From positions 32,898 through 96,897 of the forward strand of contig NZ_LGDG01000214.1 of the NCBI RefSeq assembly GCF_001279775.1: a stretch of 64,000 bases of DNA, written 5' to 3'. Below are positions 33,307 through 40,869 of this stretch, in pieces. A program made the position numbers and the translations under genes. Below the pieces are notes generated by a model. That model was not told where the DNA came from. It ran no database searches and saw only the letters and a list, made by a program, of their open reading frames with translations. Positions within the stretch are counted from its first letter, which is position 1. Each line of letters starts with the position of its first letter. The stretch comes from Streptomyces sp. MMG1533 (GTDB lineage Bacteria; Actinomycetota; Actinomycetes; Streptomycetales; Streptomycetaceae).

Positions 33307-34632
33307 GTGCCCATCACCCCCCGCAACACCCCGAGGAGACCCCTGCGTTCGGTGCTCGTGACGCTGCTCGCGGCACTGGTGCCGTTGCTCGCGGCCACCT
33401 TCCTCACCGCACCCACGGCCTCGGCCCGCCCCGAGCCGGCCGCCGAGGCCGCCCCCACCGCGACGCTCACCGAAGTCACGAACTTCGGCACCAACCCCAG
33501 CAACCTCCAGATGTACCTGTACGTGCCGGACAGTGTCACCGCGAACCCTGCGGTCGTGGTCGCCGTGCACTACTGCACCGGCTCGGGCCCTGCCATGTAC
33601 TCCGGCACCGAGTGGGCCTCGCTGGCCGACCGCTACGGATTCGTCGTGGTGTACCCCTCGGTCACCCGCGCCAGCAAGTGCTTCGACGTCTCCTCGCCCC
33701 AGGCGCTGAAGCGGGGCGGCGGCAGTGACCCGGTCGGCATCAAGTCGATGGTCGACTGGGTCACCGGCAGGTACGCCGCCGACACCAGCAGGATCTTCGC
33801 CACCGGCATCTCCTCCGGCGCGATGATGACCAACGTCCTGCTGGGCGACTACCCCGACGTGTTCTCGGCGGGCGCCGCCTTCTCCGGCGTGCCGTTCGGC
33901 TGCTTCGCCACCACCGACGGCTCCGAGTGGAACAGCGCCTGCTCCGGCGGCACGATCACCCACACCCCGCAGGAATGGGGCGACCTGGTCCGCGCCGCCT
34001 ACCCCGGCTATACGGGCACCCGGCCGCGCATGCAGGTGTGGCACGGCACCGAGGACGACGTGCTGCGCTATCCCAACTTCGGGGAGGAGATCAAGCAGTG
34101 GACGAACGTCCTGGGCGTCAGCCAGACCCCGGCCGCCACCGACACGCCCGTCTCCGGCTGGACCCGCACCCGCTACGGTGCCACCGGTGACCGTGCCCCC
34201 GTCGAGGCGATCAGCCTCCAGGGCATCGGGCACAACCTCTATGCCAGCGGCATGGCGGCCCGCGCACTCACCTTCTTCGGCCTGGACAGCTCGGGGCCGG
34301 CGCCCCAACCCCAGCCCGGCGCCTGCAAGGTGACAGCCACGACCAACGCCTGGAGCACGGGCCTCACCGCTTCGGTGACGCTCACCAACACCGGTACGAC
34401 GTCGGTCAACGGCTGGCAGCTCGCGTTCACACTCCCCACCGGCCAGACCATCACCAACGGCTGGGGCGCCACGTACGCACCGGTGTCCGGGGCGGTGACG
34501 GCGACGAACGCCACGTACAACGGGACGCTCGCGCCGAACGCGAGCGTCACCATCGGCTATCAGGCGAACCACACCGGGAACAGCGCGGCTCCGGGCTCGT
34601 TCACGCTCAACGGGACGGCCTGCACAGGTTGA
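33307..34632 (+). CDS. Secreted CE1-type (feruloyl/acetyl-xylan) esterase with CBM2
   Basis: A 441-residue secreted esterase. The signal peptide covers about 41 residues. The alpha/beta-hydrolase domain (residues 50-320) belongs to the PHB-depolymerase/CE1 group, with nucleophile motif ATGISSGAMMT, an Asp in WHGTEDDVLRY and the His in QGIGHNLY. A short PQPQPG linker leads to a C-terminal cellulose/xylan-binding CBM2 (residues about 340-441) with a Cys pair and Trp residues in NAW, VNGWQL and TNGWGA. It probably removes acetyl or feruloyl groups from xylan. It lies 48 bases after the GH62 gene and ends at a strong terminator. Confidence 0.9.
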   Translation: MPITPRNTPRRPLRSVLVTLLAALVPLLAATFLTAPTASARPEPAAEAAPTATLTEVTNFGTNPSNLQMYLYVPDSVTANPAVVVAVHYCTGSGPAMYSGTEWASLADRYGFVVVYPSVTRASKCFDVSSPQALKRGGGSDPVGIKSMVDWVTGRYAADTSRIFATGISSGAMMTNVLLGDYPDVFSAGAAFSGVPFGCFATTDGSEWNSACSGGTITHTPQEWGDLVRAAYPGYTGTRPRMQVWHGTEDDVLRYPNFGEEIKQWTNVLGVSQTPAATDTPVSGWTRTRYGATGDRAPVEAISLQGIGHNLYASGMAARALTFFGLDSSGPAPQPQPGACKVTATTNAWSTGLTASVTLTNTGTTSVNGWQLAFTLPTGQTITNGWGATYAPVSGAVTATNATYNGTLAPNASVTIGYQANHTGNSAAPGSFTLNGTACTG

Positions 34633-34643
34633 CGTTGCGTGCT

Positions 34644-34682
34644 GCACGGGTGGCCGGGGTGCCGCTCCCCGGTCGCCCGTGC
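34644..34682. terminator. Hairpin terminator after the CE1 esterase
   Basis: GCACGGG pairs with CCCGTGC and, inside it, CCGGGG pairs with CCCCGG around a short loop. It follows the esterase stop by 11 bases and precedes the stop of the small gene on the other strand. Confidence 0.8.
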
Positions 34683-34695
34683 GGTCATGAGGGCG

Positions 34696-34797
34696 TCAGT
34701 ACGGCAGGAGCCGTCCCGAGGGTGTCCTGCGGTCGATCTCGGTGTCGCGCGCGGGCCTGGGACGGTGACTGACGCGGATGCGGGTCTGGCGGTTCAT
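34696..34797 (-). CDS. Small protein, 33 residues, strong ribosome site
   Basis: An ATG frame preceded by GAGGAGGGCGTC, a near-perfect Shine-Dalgarno sequence 5-6 bases from the start. The product opens MNRQTRIRVSHRPRPARD and ends RRTPSGRLLPY; it is very basic and lacks Cys. Its stop is just beyond the esterase terminator. A hairpin lies 61 bases upstream, so it probably has its own promoter rather than reading through from the reductase gene. No family is recognised; a regulatory leader or antimicrobial-like peptide are both possible. Confidence 0.5.
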   Translation of the reverse strand: MNRQTRIRVSHRPRPARDTEIDRRTPSGRLLPY

Positions 34798-34939
34798 GAC
34801 GCCCTCCTCATGCCTGATGCGACTGCCTGATGCCGACCAGCCTCGTCGCCCCCGGTGCCGGGCACATCGTGCCCGGGGAGACACTGCCCCCGACCCTGGG
34901 GAAGCAATCCCCTGCGGTGTCGTACTCCTCCGGGAGGAG

Positions 34940-34959
34940 ACGCCCCCTGCCCGGGGCGT
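34940..34959 (-). terminator. Hairpin terminator after the flavin oxidoreductase gene
   Basis: ACGCCCC pairs with GGGGCGT around a six-base loop, 7 bases past the stop of the minus-strand gene. Confidence 0.65.
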
Positions 34960-34965
34960 TCGGGC

Positions 34966-36045
34966 TCAGACCGACCGGTGGTACTGGTCCGGAACGTGCA
35001 CGTCCCCGCCCAGCTCGCGCGCCGCCTGCCGTGCCCACGACGGGTTGCGCAGCAGCTCGCGGCCCAGGAGTACGGCGTCGGCCTCGTCGTTGGCCAGGAT
35101 CTTCTCCGCCTGTTCGACGTCGGTGATGAGGCCGACCGCGGCGACCGGGAGTGAGGTCTCGGCCTTGACGCGCGCGGCGAAGGGCACCTGGTAGCCGGGG
35201 CCGGTCGGGATGCGGACGCCGGAGGCGTTGCCGCCGGTGGAGACGTCGAGGAGGTCGATTCCGTGGGCCTGGAGGTCGCGGGCGAAGCGGACGGTGTCGT
35301 CCGGCGTCCAGCCGCCGTCGTCCAGCCAGTCCGTCGCCGAGATGCGGAAGAAGAGGGGCTTGTCGTCGGGCCACACGGCCCGCACGGCGTCGACGACCTC
35401 GAGGGCGAAGCGGGTGCGGTTCTCGTACGAGCCGCCGTACGCGTCGGTGCGGTGGTTGGAGTGCGGGGAGAGGAAGTTGCCGATCAGGTAGCCGTGGGCG
35501 CCGTGGATCTCGGCGACCTCGAAGCCGGCGGCGAGGGCGCGGCAGGCCGCGTCCGCGAACCGGCCGACGACCTCCTGGATCTGATCGACCGTCAGTTCGG
35601 TCGGTACCGGGTGGTTCTCGTCGAACGCGAGCGGGCTGGGTGCCAGCGGCTGCCATCCGTACGCGTCCGGCCCGAGGGGCGCGCCGCCCGTCCAGGGCCG
35701 GTCGGTCGAAGCCTTGCGGCCGGCGTGGGCGAGCTGGATGCCGGGCACCGTGCCCTGGGACACCAGGAAGCGGGTGATCCGGCGGAACGCCTCGACCTGG
35801 GTGTCGTTCCAGATGCCGAGGTCGTACGGGGAGATCCGGCCCTCGGGGCTGACGCCGGTGGCCTCGACGATCACCAGGCCCGTGCCGCCGGCCGCGCGCG
35901 CCGCGTAGTGCGCGAGGTGCCAGTCGTCGGGGGCGCCGGTCTCCGGCCCTTCCGGTGCCGCCGAGTACTGGCACATCGGGGGCATCCAGACCCGGTTCGG
36001 GATGGTCAGGTCACGCAGGCTGAGGGGCTGGAAGAGGGCGCTCAT
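34966..36045 (-). CDS. NADH:flavin oxidoreductase, old yellow enzyme family (YqjM type)
   Basis: A 359-residue FMN-dependent TIM-barrel ene-reductase. It opens ALFQPLSLRDLTIPNRVWMP, followed by CQYSA with the redox-tuning Cys25 that marks the YqjM (thermophilic-like) class, then QLAHAGRKAS, the substrate-binding pair in EIHGAHGYLIGNFLSP and DAYGGSYENRTRF. These enzymes reduce activated C=C bonds, often of electrophilic toxins. It is divergent from an ArsR-type regulator and shares with it a spacer holding an inverted repeat, so it is probably repressed by that protein until its electrophile appears. Confidence 0.94.
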   Translation of the reverse strand: MSALFQPLSLRDLTIPNRVWMPPMCQYSAAPEGPETGAPDDWHLAHYAARAAGGTGLVIVEATGVSPEGRISPYDLGIWNDTQVEAFRRITRFLVSQGTVPGIQLAHAGRKASTDRPWTGGAPLGPDAYGWQPLAPSPLAFDENHPVPTELTVDQIQEVVGRFADAACRALAAGFEVAEIHGAHGYLIGNFLSPHSNHRTDAYGGSYENRTRFALEVVDAVRAVWPDDKPLFFRISATDWLDDGGWTPDDTVRFARDLQAHGIDLLDVSTGGNASGVRIPTGPGYQVPFAARVKAETSLPVAAVGLITDVEQAEKILANDEADAVLLGRELLRNPSWARQAARELGGDVHVPDQYHRSV

Positions 36046-36096
36046 GGCGAGCTGCTCCAATCGGCGCGGGGCGACGGACGACTCGTACGATAGGCA

Positions 36097-36124
36097 TCGT
36101 AGTACGGGAAGTGTCAAACTACGA
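36097..36124. promoter_or_regulatory. Candidate ArsR operator between the flavin reductase and ArsR genes
   Basis: The perfect inverted repeat TCGTAGT (36097-36103) and ACTACGA (36118-36124), 14 bases apart, lies in the 120-base divergent spacer. Further CTCGTAC elements flank it. Confidence 0.55.
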
Positions 36125-36165
36125 GACCTCTCGTACAATGGACTCCCCGAGCATCTGGAGCAGCC

Positions 36166-36516
36166 GTGACCTCCCCCGCCGTCAGCAGCCGTGACCTCCC
36201 GCATCCGGCGCGCGAGGAGATCCGGCTGGAATCCGTGCTGCACGCGCTGTCGGACCCGATGCGGCTGCGGATCGTGCGAGAGCTCGCCGCTGTCGGCGAC
36301 GAGCTCTCGTGTTCGCACTTCGACCTGCCCGTCACCAAGTCCACGACCACGCACCACTTCCGGGTGCTGCGGGAGGCCGGGGTGGTCCGGCAGATCTACC
36401 GGGGCACGGCCAAGATGAACGGCCTGCGCCGGGACGACCTAGACGACCTCTTCCCGGGACTTCTGGACGCCCTCCTCGACGCCGCCGCCCGGCAGGCCGG
36501 CCGTCTCGGTGACTGA
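36166..36516 (+). CDS. ArsR-family helix-turn-helix regulator
   Basis: A 116-residue winged-helix regulator. The core is LHALSDPMRLRIVRELA, the recognition helix VTKSTTTHHFRVLREAGVV and the wing IYRGTAKMNGLRR. The metal-binding ELCVCDL box of classical ArsR is replaced by DELSCSHFDL, with one Cys only. It is a sensor of the type that controls ene-reductases or efflux genes, and a thiol-based response through that Cys is a reasonable guess. It is divergent from the flavin reductase gene. Its last 78 bases overlap, tail to tail, the end of the NCS2 permease gene. Confidence 0.88.
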   Translation: MTSPAVSSRDLPHPAREEIRLESVLHALSDPMRLRIVRELAAVGDELSCSHFDLPVTKSTTTHHFRVLREAGVVRQIYRGTAKMNGLRRDDLDDLFPGLLDALLDAAARQAGRLGD

Positions 36517-37836
36517 GGCGTCGGCTGAACCCGCCTTCGCCGGAAGGTGGTTGAAGAGCAGGTTCAGGACGATCGCGGTCAGGCAGCCCGCGCTGATACC
36601 GCTGTTCATCACCGTCTGGAACCAGTCCGGGAACTTCTCGTAGATCGTCGGCACGCCGACCGGCAGCACTCCCATGGCGACCGAGACGGCCACCACGGTC
36701 AGGTTGTTGTTGCCCTTGAAGTCCACCTGGGCGAGGGTCTTGAGGCCGCTCGCCGCGACCGTCCCGAACATCACCAGGCCCGCACCGCCGAGGACCGGCG
36801 CCGGTATCGCCGCGACCACCGCGCCCAGCTTGGGCAGCAGGCCGAGCACCACGAGGATGCCGCCCGCGGTGGCGACGACCCAGCGGCTGCGGACCCGGGT
36901 CATGCCGACGAGGCCGACGTTCTGCGCGTACGCCGTGTACGGGAAGGTGTTGAAGATGCCGCCCAGGACGGTGGAGAGGCCGTCGGCGCGCAGCCCGTCC
37001 GACAGGGAACGCGGCTCCACCTTCCGGTCGGTCATCTCGCCGACCGCGATCAGGTCGCCGGTCGTCTCGGTCATCGTCACCAGTGCCACGACCAGCATCG
37101 AGATGATCGCCGACGCCTCGAAGGTGGGCGCGCCGAAGTGGAAGGGCGTGCTGATGCCCACCCAGTCGGCGTCCCCGACCCCGCCGAAGTCCGTGAACCC
37201 GAAGGGAACGGCGACCGCCAGGCCCACCGCGATGCCGATCAGCACCGCGATCCGGCTCAGGAACACCGGGGCGAACCGCTGCACGCCCACCACCACGGCC
37301 AGCACGAACGCGGCGAGCGCGATGTTCTTCGGCTCCCCGAAGTCCTCCGCGCCGACGCCCCCGGCGGCCCAGTTGCCCGCGACCGGCAGCAGCGAGATGC
37401 CGATGATCAGGATGACGGTGCCCGTGACGAGCGGCGGGAAGAACCGCAGCAGCCTGCCGAAGACCGGCGCGAGCAACACGATCGCGAGTCCCGCGACGAT
37501 CACCGAGCCGTAGATCGCGGGCAGTCCGCCGCCCGTCGTACCGATGAGCACCATCGGCGACACCGCCGCGAACGTACAGCCCTGCATGATCGGCAGCCGC
37601 ACGCCGAACCGCCAGAAGCCGATGCACTGGATGAGCGTGGCGATCCCGCACACCAGCAGGTCGGCGGTGATCAGATACGCCAGGTCCGCGGCCGACAGCT
37701 TCATCGCGCCGCCGACGATCAGCGGCACGGCCACCGCGCCCGCGTACATCGCGAGCACGTGCTGCAGACCGAAGGCGGCGAGTTGTCGTACGGGTGGGAC
37801 CTCGTCGACGGGATGCACGGGTGCGGTCGTTGCCAT
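36439..37836 (-). CDS. Nucleobase:cation symporter-2 (xanthine/uracil permease family)
   Basis: A 465-residue membrane protein with about 14 hydrophobic spans. Signature stretches of NCS2 permeases are present: LQHVLAMYAGAVAVPLIVGG, the second-half ETTGDLIAVGE and the TM10 region FNTFPYTAYAQNVGLVGMT. The family imports xanthine, uric acid or uracil by proton symport. The TM8 substrate residue Glu is present in MTETTGD; the Gln/Asn pair of TM10 reads NVGL. The ATG at 37836 has GGAG five bases upstream. A uric acid or xanthine role would fit with, but is not proven by, the uraD/uraH relics elsewhere in the window. It ends 78 bases inside the convergent ArsR gene. Confidence 0.9.
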   Translation of the reverse strand: MATTAPVHPVDEVPPVRQLAAFGLQHVLAMYAGAVAVPLIVGGAMKLSAADLAYLITADLLVCGIATLIQCIGFWRFGVRLPIMQGCTFAAVSPMVLIGTTGGGLPAIYGSVIVAGLAIVLLAPVFGRLLRFFPPLVTGTVILIIGISLLPVAGNWAAGGVGAEDFGEPKNIALAAFVLAVVVGVQRFAPVFLSRIAVLIGIAVGLAVAVPFGFTDFGGVGDADWVGISTPFHFGAPTFEASAIISMLVVALVTMTETTGDLIAVGEMTDRKVEPRSLSDGLRADGLSTVLGGIFNTFPYTAYAQNVGLVGMTRVRSRWVVATAGGILVVLGLLPKLGAVVAAIPAPVLGGAGLVMFGTVAASGLKTLAQVDFKGNNNLTVVAVSVAMGVLPVGVPTIYEKFPDWFQTVMNSGISAGCLTAIVLNLLFNHLPAKAGSADASVTETAGLPGGGVEEGVQKSREEVV

Positions 37837-37964
37837 GGGCACTCCAGAGCGGCGGGTGGCTGGGAATATTCGAACAGCATGAGACCGTACGAGGCTTGAA
37901 CAGTTTGTTGATTTCGGCGTCGTTGCCGATGTGTGTCATGCCCACCCAGTTGCCCGCGAAGCCG

Positions 37965-39311
37965 CTAGGGGGCGGCCGATCGCGCCGCGGTCAGCAGTGA
38001 TTCCCAGTCCGGCAGCTTCACCACGCCCCGCCCGAGCGAGGCCCCGAGCTCCGCCTCGGCCCGCTCGATCGCCTGCCACCCCGACCACTGGACGGGCCGG
38101 ATCCCGTCGGCGCGCAGTGCCGCGAGCGGCTCGTCGGGGAGATCTTTGCGTGCGAGCGCGGGGGCGTCCTCCAGCAGCGATGTCACCGTCTCCTTGGAGC
38201 ACGGCCGGTTGGTGCCGATCACGCCCGTCGGCCCCCGCTTGATCCAGCCCGCCACGTACTCGCCCGGCGCGACCACGCCCGCGCGCAGCACCCGCCCGGC
38301 GGCATTGGGCACCGTGCCGCTCGCCGCGTCGAACGGCAGCCCCTCCAGCGGCACCCCGCGATAGCCCACCGAACGCAGCACCAACTGGGCCTCGATCTCC
38401 TCGAACACGCCCGTGCCCGTCACCCCGCCGTGCCCGTCCGGCACCGTCCGCTCGAACCGCACCGCGCCCACGCGCCCCCCGTCCGCGAGGAGTTCGACGG
38501 GCCGCAGGAAGAAGCGCAGCCGAATCCGGTGAGGCTCGGGGCCCCTCGCCGGACTCTCTGCCCAGCCGCGCAGCACCTCCACATTGCGGCGCTGCGCCGC
38601 GGGCAGCCCGGACGGGTCGGCATAGGCCGGATCCAGGGCCAGCTCCGCCGGGTCCACGGCGACTTCGGTGCCCGGCAGTGCGCCGAGCTCGCGCAGTTCC
38701 TTGGTGGTGAAGCGGGCCTGGGAGGGGCCGCGCCGCCCCACCATGTGGACCTCCGTCACCTGGCTCGCGGCCAGCGCGGTGAGCGCCGCCTGCGGCATGT
38801 CGGTCGGGTTCAGCTCCGCGAGACCCCGGGCCAGCATCCGCGTGACGTCCACGGCGACGTTCCCCACGCCGATGACCACCGCTGACCGGGCACCGACCAC
38901 GAAACCGTCGGCGGCGGAGTCGGGATGCGCGCTGTACCAGGACACGAACTCCGTCGCCGACCAGCTGCCCGGCAGGTCCTCGCCCGGAATCCCGAGGTGC
39001 CGGTCGGTGGCGGCACCCATGCAGTAGACGACGGCGTGGTACAGCTCCCGCAGCCGCGCGGTCGGCACGCCCTCGGGGCCGACCTGGACGCCGCCCAGGA
39101 AGCGCACCCGCTCGTGCTCCAGGACCATGCGCAGATTGTTCTGCAGCGACTTGATCTTCTCGTGGTCCGGCGCCACGCCGTACCGCACCAGGCCGTACGG
39201 GCACGGCAGCCGGTCCAGGACGTCGACGCGCACTTCGGCGTCCTGCTGGACGAGACTCTGGGCGGCGTAGCACCCGCTCGGTCCCGAGCCGACGACGGCG
39301 ACATGCAGCAC
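37965..39311 (-). CDS. Ferredoxin-NADP reductase, adrenodoxin-reductase type (FprA-like)
   Basis: A 448-residue flavoenzyme with an FAD dinucleotide fold at the N-terminus (HVAVVGSGPSGCYAAQSLV) and an NADP fold with VVIGVGNVAVDVTRML. Segments YGLVRYGVAPDHEKIKS and AGWIKRGPTGVIGTNRPCSK are diagnostic of FprA/adrenodoxin reductase enzymes, which pass electrons from NADPH to ferredoxins and so to P450s or other acceptors. The GTG at 39311 is supported by GAGGAG seven bases upstream; an upstream GTG would use that ribosome site as coding sequence. No ferredoxin or P450 gene is adjacent. Confidence 0.93.
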   Translation of the reverse strand: MLHVAVVGSGPSGCYAAQSLVQQDAEVRVDVLDRLPCPYGLVRYGVAPDHEKIKSLQNNLRMVLEHERVRFLGGVQVGPEGVPTARLRELYHAVVYCMGAATDRHLGIPGEDLPGSWSATEFVSWYSAHPDSAADGFVVGARSAVVIGVGNVAVDVTRMLARGLAELNPTDMPQAALTALAASQVTEVHMVGRRGPSQARFTTKELRELGALPGTEVAVDPAELALDPAYADPSGLPAAQRRNVEVLRGWAESPARGPEPHRIRLRFFLRPVELLADGGRVGAVRFERTVPDGHGGVTGTGVFEEIEAQLVLRSVGYRGVPLEGLPFDAASGTVPNAAGRVLRAGVVAPGEYVAGWIKRGPTGVIGTNRPCSKETVTSLLEDAPALARKDLPDEPLAALRADGIRPVQWSGWQAIERAEAELGASLGRGVVKLPDWESLLTAARSAAP

Positions 39312-39466
39312 GGCGGAACTCCTCACCGGGGGACCCGAGGGGTCGACGGGAGATCGCTGTCACCTCCAGCATCGCACTGCCGCCGCTCCGCTGACAGGGT
39401 GCTGTGCGCAGGACGGGCATGCGTGTCCGTTCGTATGGAGTGTGATCATGCGCTTACGTTGCGTGT

Positions 39467-39985
39467 GTGCTGGAAGCATCCTTTCTCAATCTTTCTGATC
39501 GATGTCCGACGGACGGAGCCGTGTCCGTGTGGCCCGCGTGGGAAGTGCGGGAGGGCGAGGACTCCGTGACGACGACATGGTTCGACGTCCGGCTGGAGTT
39601 CGGCGACGGCGCCCGGGTGGACGCGCTCGCCGTGGTGGCCGAGGGGTGTGTCTCCCTGGAGGACGTCCGGGCCCGGCCGGCGCTGTCCCTCGACGACCTG
39701 GCCGCGCTCGCGGACTGGCTCGAGGGCCCGCTCGCCGAAGTCCCGGGAGTCGGAGCCGGGCCCGAGCCCGGGGTGGCCGGATCGCGCCGCGCCCGCCCCG
39801 CGTGGCCGCGCGGCGTCGAGGGGCGGTGGCTTGTCGCGCAGGAGTACCGGGCGGCCCAGGAGGGAGGCGTCGACCCCGTGCTCGCGGTGATGTGCGCGAC
39901 GGGGCACAGCCGCCGCAAGTCGCTGCGGCTGATCGCCCAGGCGCGTGACGCGGGCTATCTGACGCCCCGCCACGCACGGCGCTGA
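39467..39985 (+). CDS. Uncharacterised Streptomyces-type protein (possibly DUF6214)
   Basis: A 172-residue protein without signal or membrane segment. It opens with a short N-terminal part, then VSVWPAWEVREGEDSVTTTW and a small beta-rich region, an acidic middle (LEDVRARPALSLDDLAALAD) and a C-terminal helical part GGVDPVLAVMCATGHSRRKS-LRLIAQARDAGYLTPRH that resembles a small helix-turn-helix/wing used in DNA- or tRNA-associated proteins. I recall similar Streptomyces proteins under the label DUF6214, but no function is known. It stands alone, divergent from the ferredoxin reductase. The GTG start lacks a clear ribosome site. Confidence 0.55.
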   Translation: MLEASFLNLSDRCPTDGAVSVWPAWEVREGEDSVTTTWFDVRLEFGDGARVDALAVVAEGCVSLEDVRARPALSLDDLAALADWLEGPLAEVPGVGAGPEPGVAGSRRARPAWPRGVEGRWLVAQEYRAAQEGGVDPVLAVMCATGHSRRKSLRLIAQARDAGYLTPRHARR

Positions 39986-40023
39986 GCAGTCCTGTTGTGT
40001 GATGGGCGGCTAACAGGCCACGG

Positions 40024-40677
40024 TCACTGCATGTCCCGCATCCGCGTGATCTCGCTGGTCTGCTGAGCAACCACCTCGTCGGCCATCTCCTCGATCCGGA
40101 TGTTGTTGCCCTGTGCCTTCACATCCGTGGCCATCGTGATCGCGCCCTCGTGATGCGTGATCATCAGGGTGAGGAAGAGCTCGTCGAACGCCTTGCCCTT
40201 GGCCGCGCGCAGCTTCTTCAGCTGGGCCTCGGTCGCCATGCCGGGCATCGAGGCGTGCTCGTGGCCGTCGCCCTTCTCGTCCTCGCCGTGTTCCGTCAGC
40301 CAGGCCCGCATGCTCTCGATCTCCGGCCCCTGGGCGGCGGCGATCCGCTCGGTCAGCTTCTCCAGCTTCGAGGACTCGACGCGGCCCGGGGCCAGTCCGG
40401 TCATCTCCAGGGCCTGGGCGTGGTGCTCGATCATCATCCGCGCGTAGGCGATGTCGGCCGAGTTGGGGGAGTCGTCTTCGGTGCGCTGCTGCGCCGCGTC
40501 CTCGGCGGACATCGTCCGGTTCGCCTCACCGGGCTTGCCCGGCACGAGCACCGAAGGCCCGGTCGCCGCGGCCGACTTCGCGTCCGACCCGGAGTCGCAG
40601 CCCCCGAGGCCGAGTACGGCCAGGGCGGCCAGCGAGGCCGCGGCGAGGGGTGCGCGGTACGCGCGAAGGAAGGGCAC
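40024..40677 (-). CDS. DUF305 lipoprotein
   Basis: A 217-residue secreted lipoprotein. The signal ends in the lipobox LGLGGC, giving Cys27 for acylation. The mature part is a DUF305 four-helix ferritin-like domain with two diagnostic His pairs, ARMMIEHHAQALEM and LMITHHEGAITMA, and a Met/His-rich segment HEHASMPGM. DUF305 proteins are linked to copper binding in other bacteria. The GTG at 40677 was chosen because AGGAGG lies five bases before it. It is divergent from the LVIVD-repeat gene; the two are often found together. Confidence 0.88.
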   Translation of the reverse strand: MPFLRAYRAPLAAASLAALAVLGLGGCDSGSDAKSAAATGPSVLVPGKPGEANRTMSAEDAAQQRTEDDSPNSADIAYARMMIEHHAQALEMTGLAPGRVESSKLEKLTERIAAAQGPEIESMRAWLTEHGEDEKGDGHEHASMPGMATEAQLKKLRAAKGKAFDELFLTLMITHHEGAITMATDVKAQGNNIRIEEMADEVVAQQTSEITRMRDMQ

Positions 40678-40869
40678 AACGACCTCCTGTGGCAGGCGGG
40701 TTGGGGGACACCTCGTGAGTGTCGAAGACCGTCCTAGCACGCTTGGGCGCGTGACTGATCACAAACCTTCATTACGTCTTCGTTGCCCCCTGTTGATATG
40801 TGCATGGTGAAGACGATACTTCGGTGGTGCGTGAACCGTTCCCACACGAACGGCACTAGGGAGGAAACA

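Larger units (their letters stand above)
34683..34965. other. Intergenic stretch with a small ORF and hairpins
   Basis: Between the esterase terminator and the flavin reductase gene there is only a 33-codon minus-strand ORF (34696-34797), a hairpin CCGGGCAC-ATC-GTGCCCGG (34858-34876) and a terminator hairpin (34940-34959) directly after the reductase stop. Confidence 0.7.
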
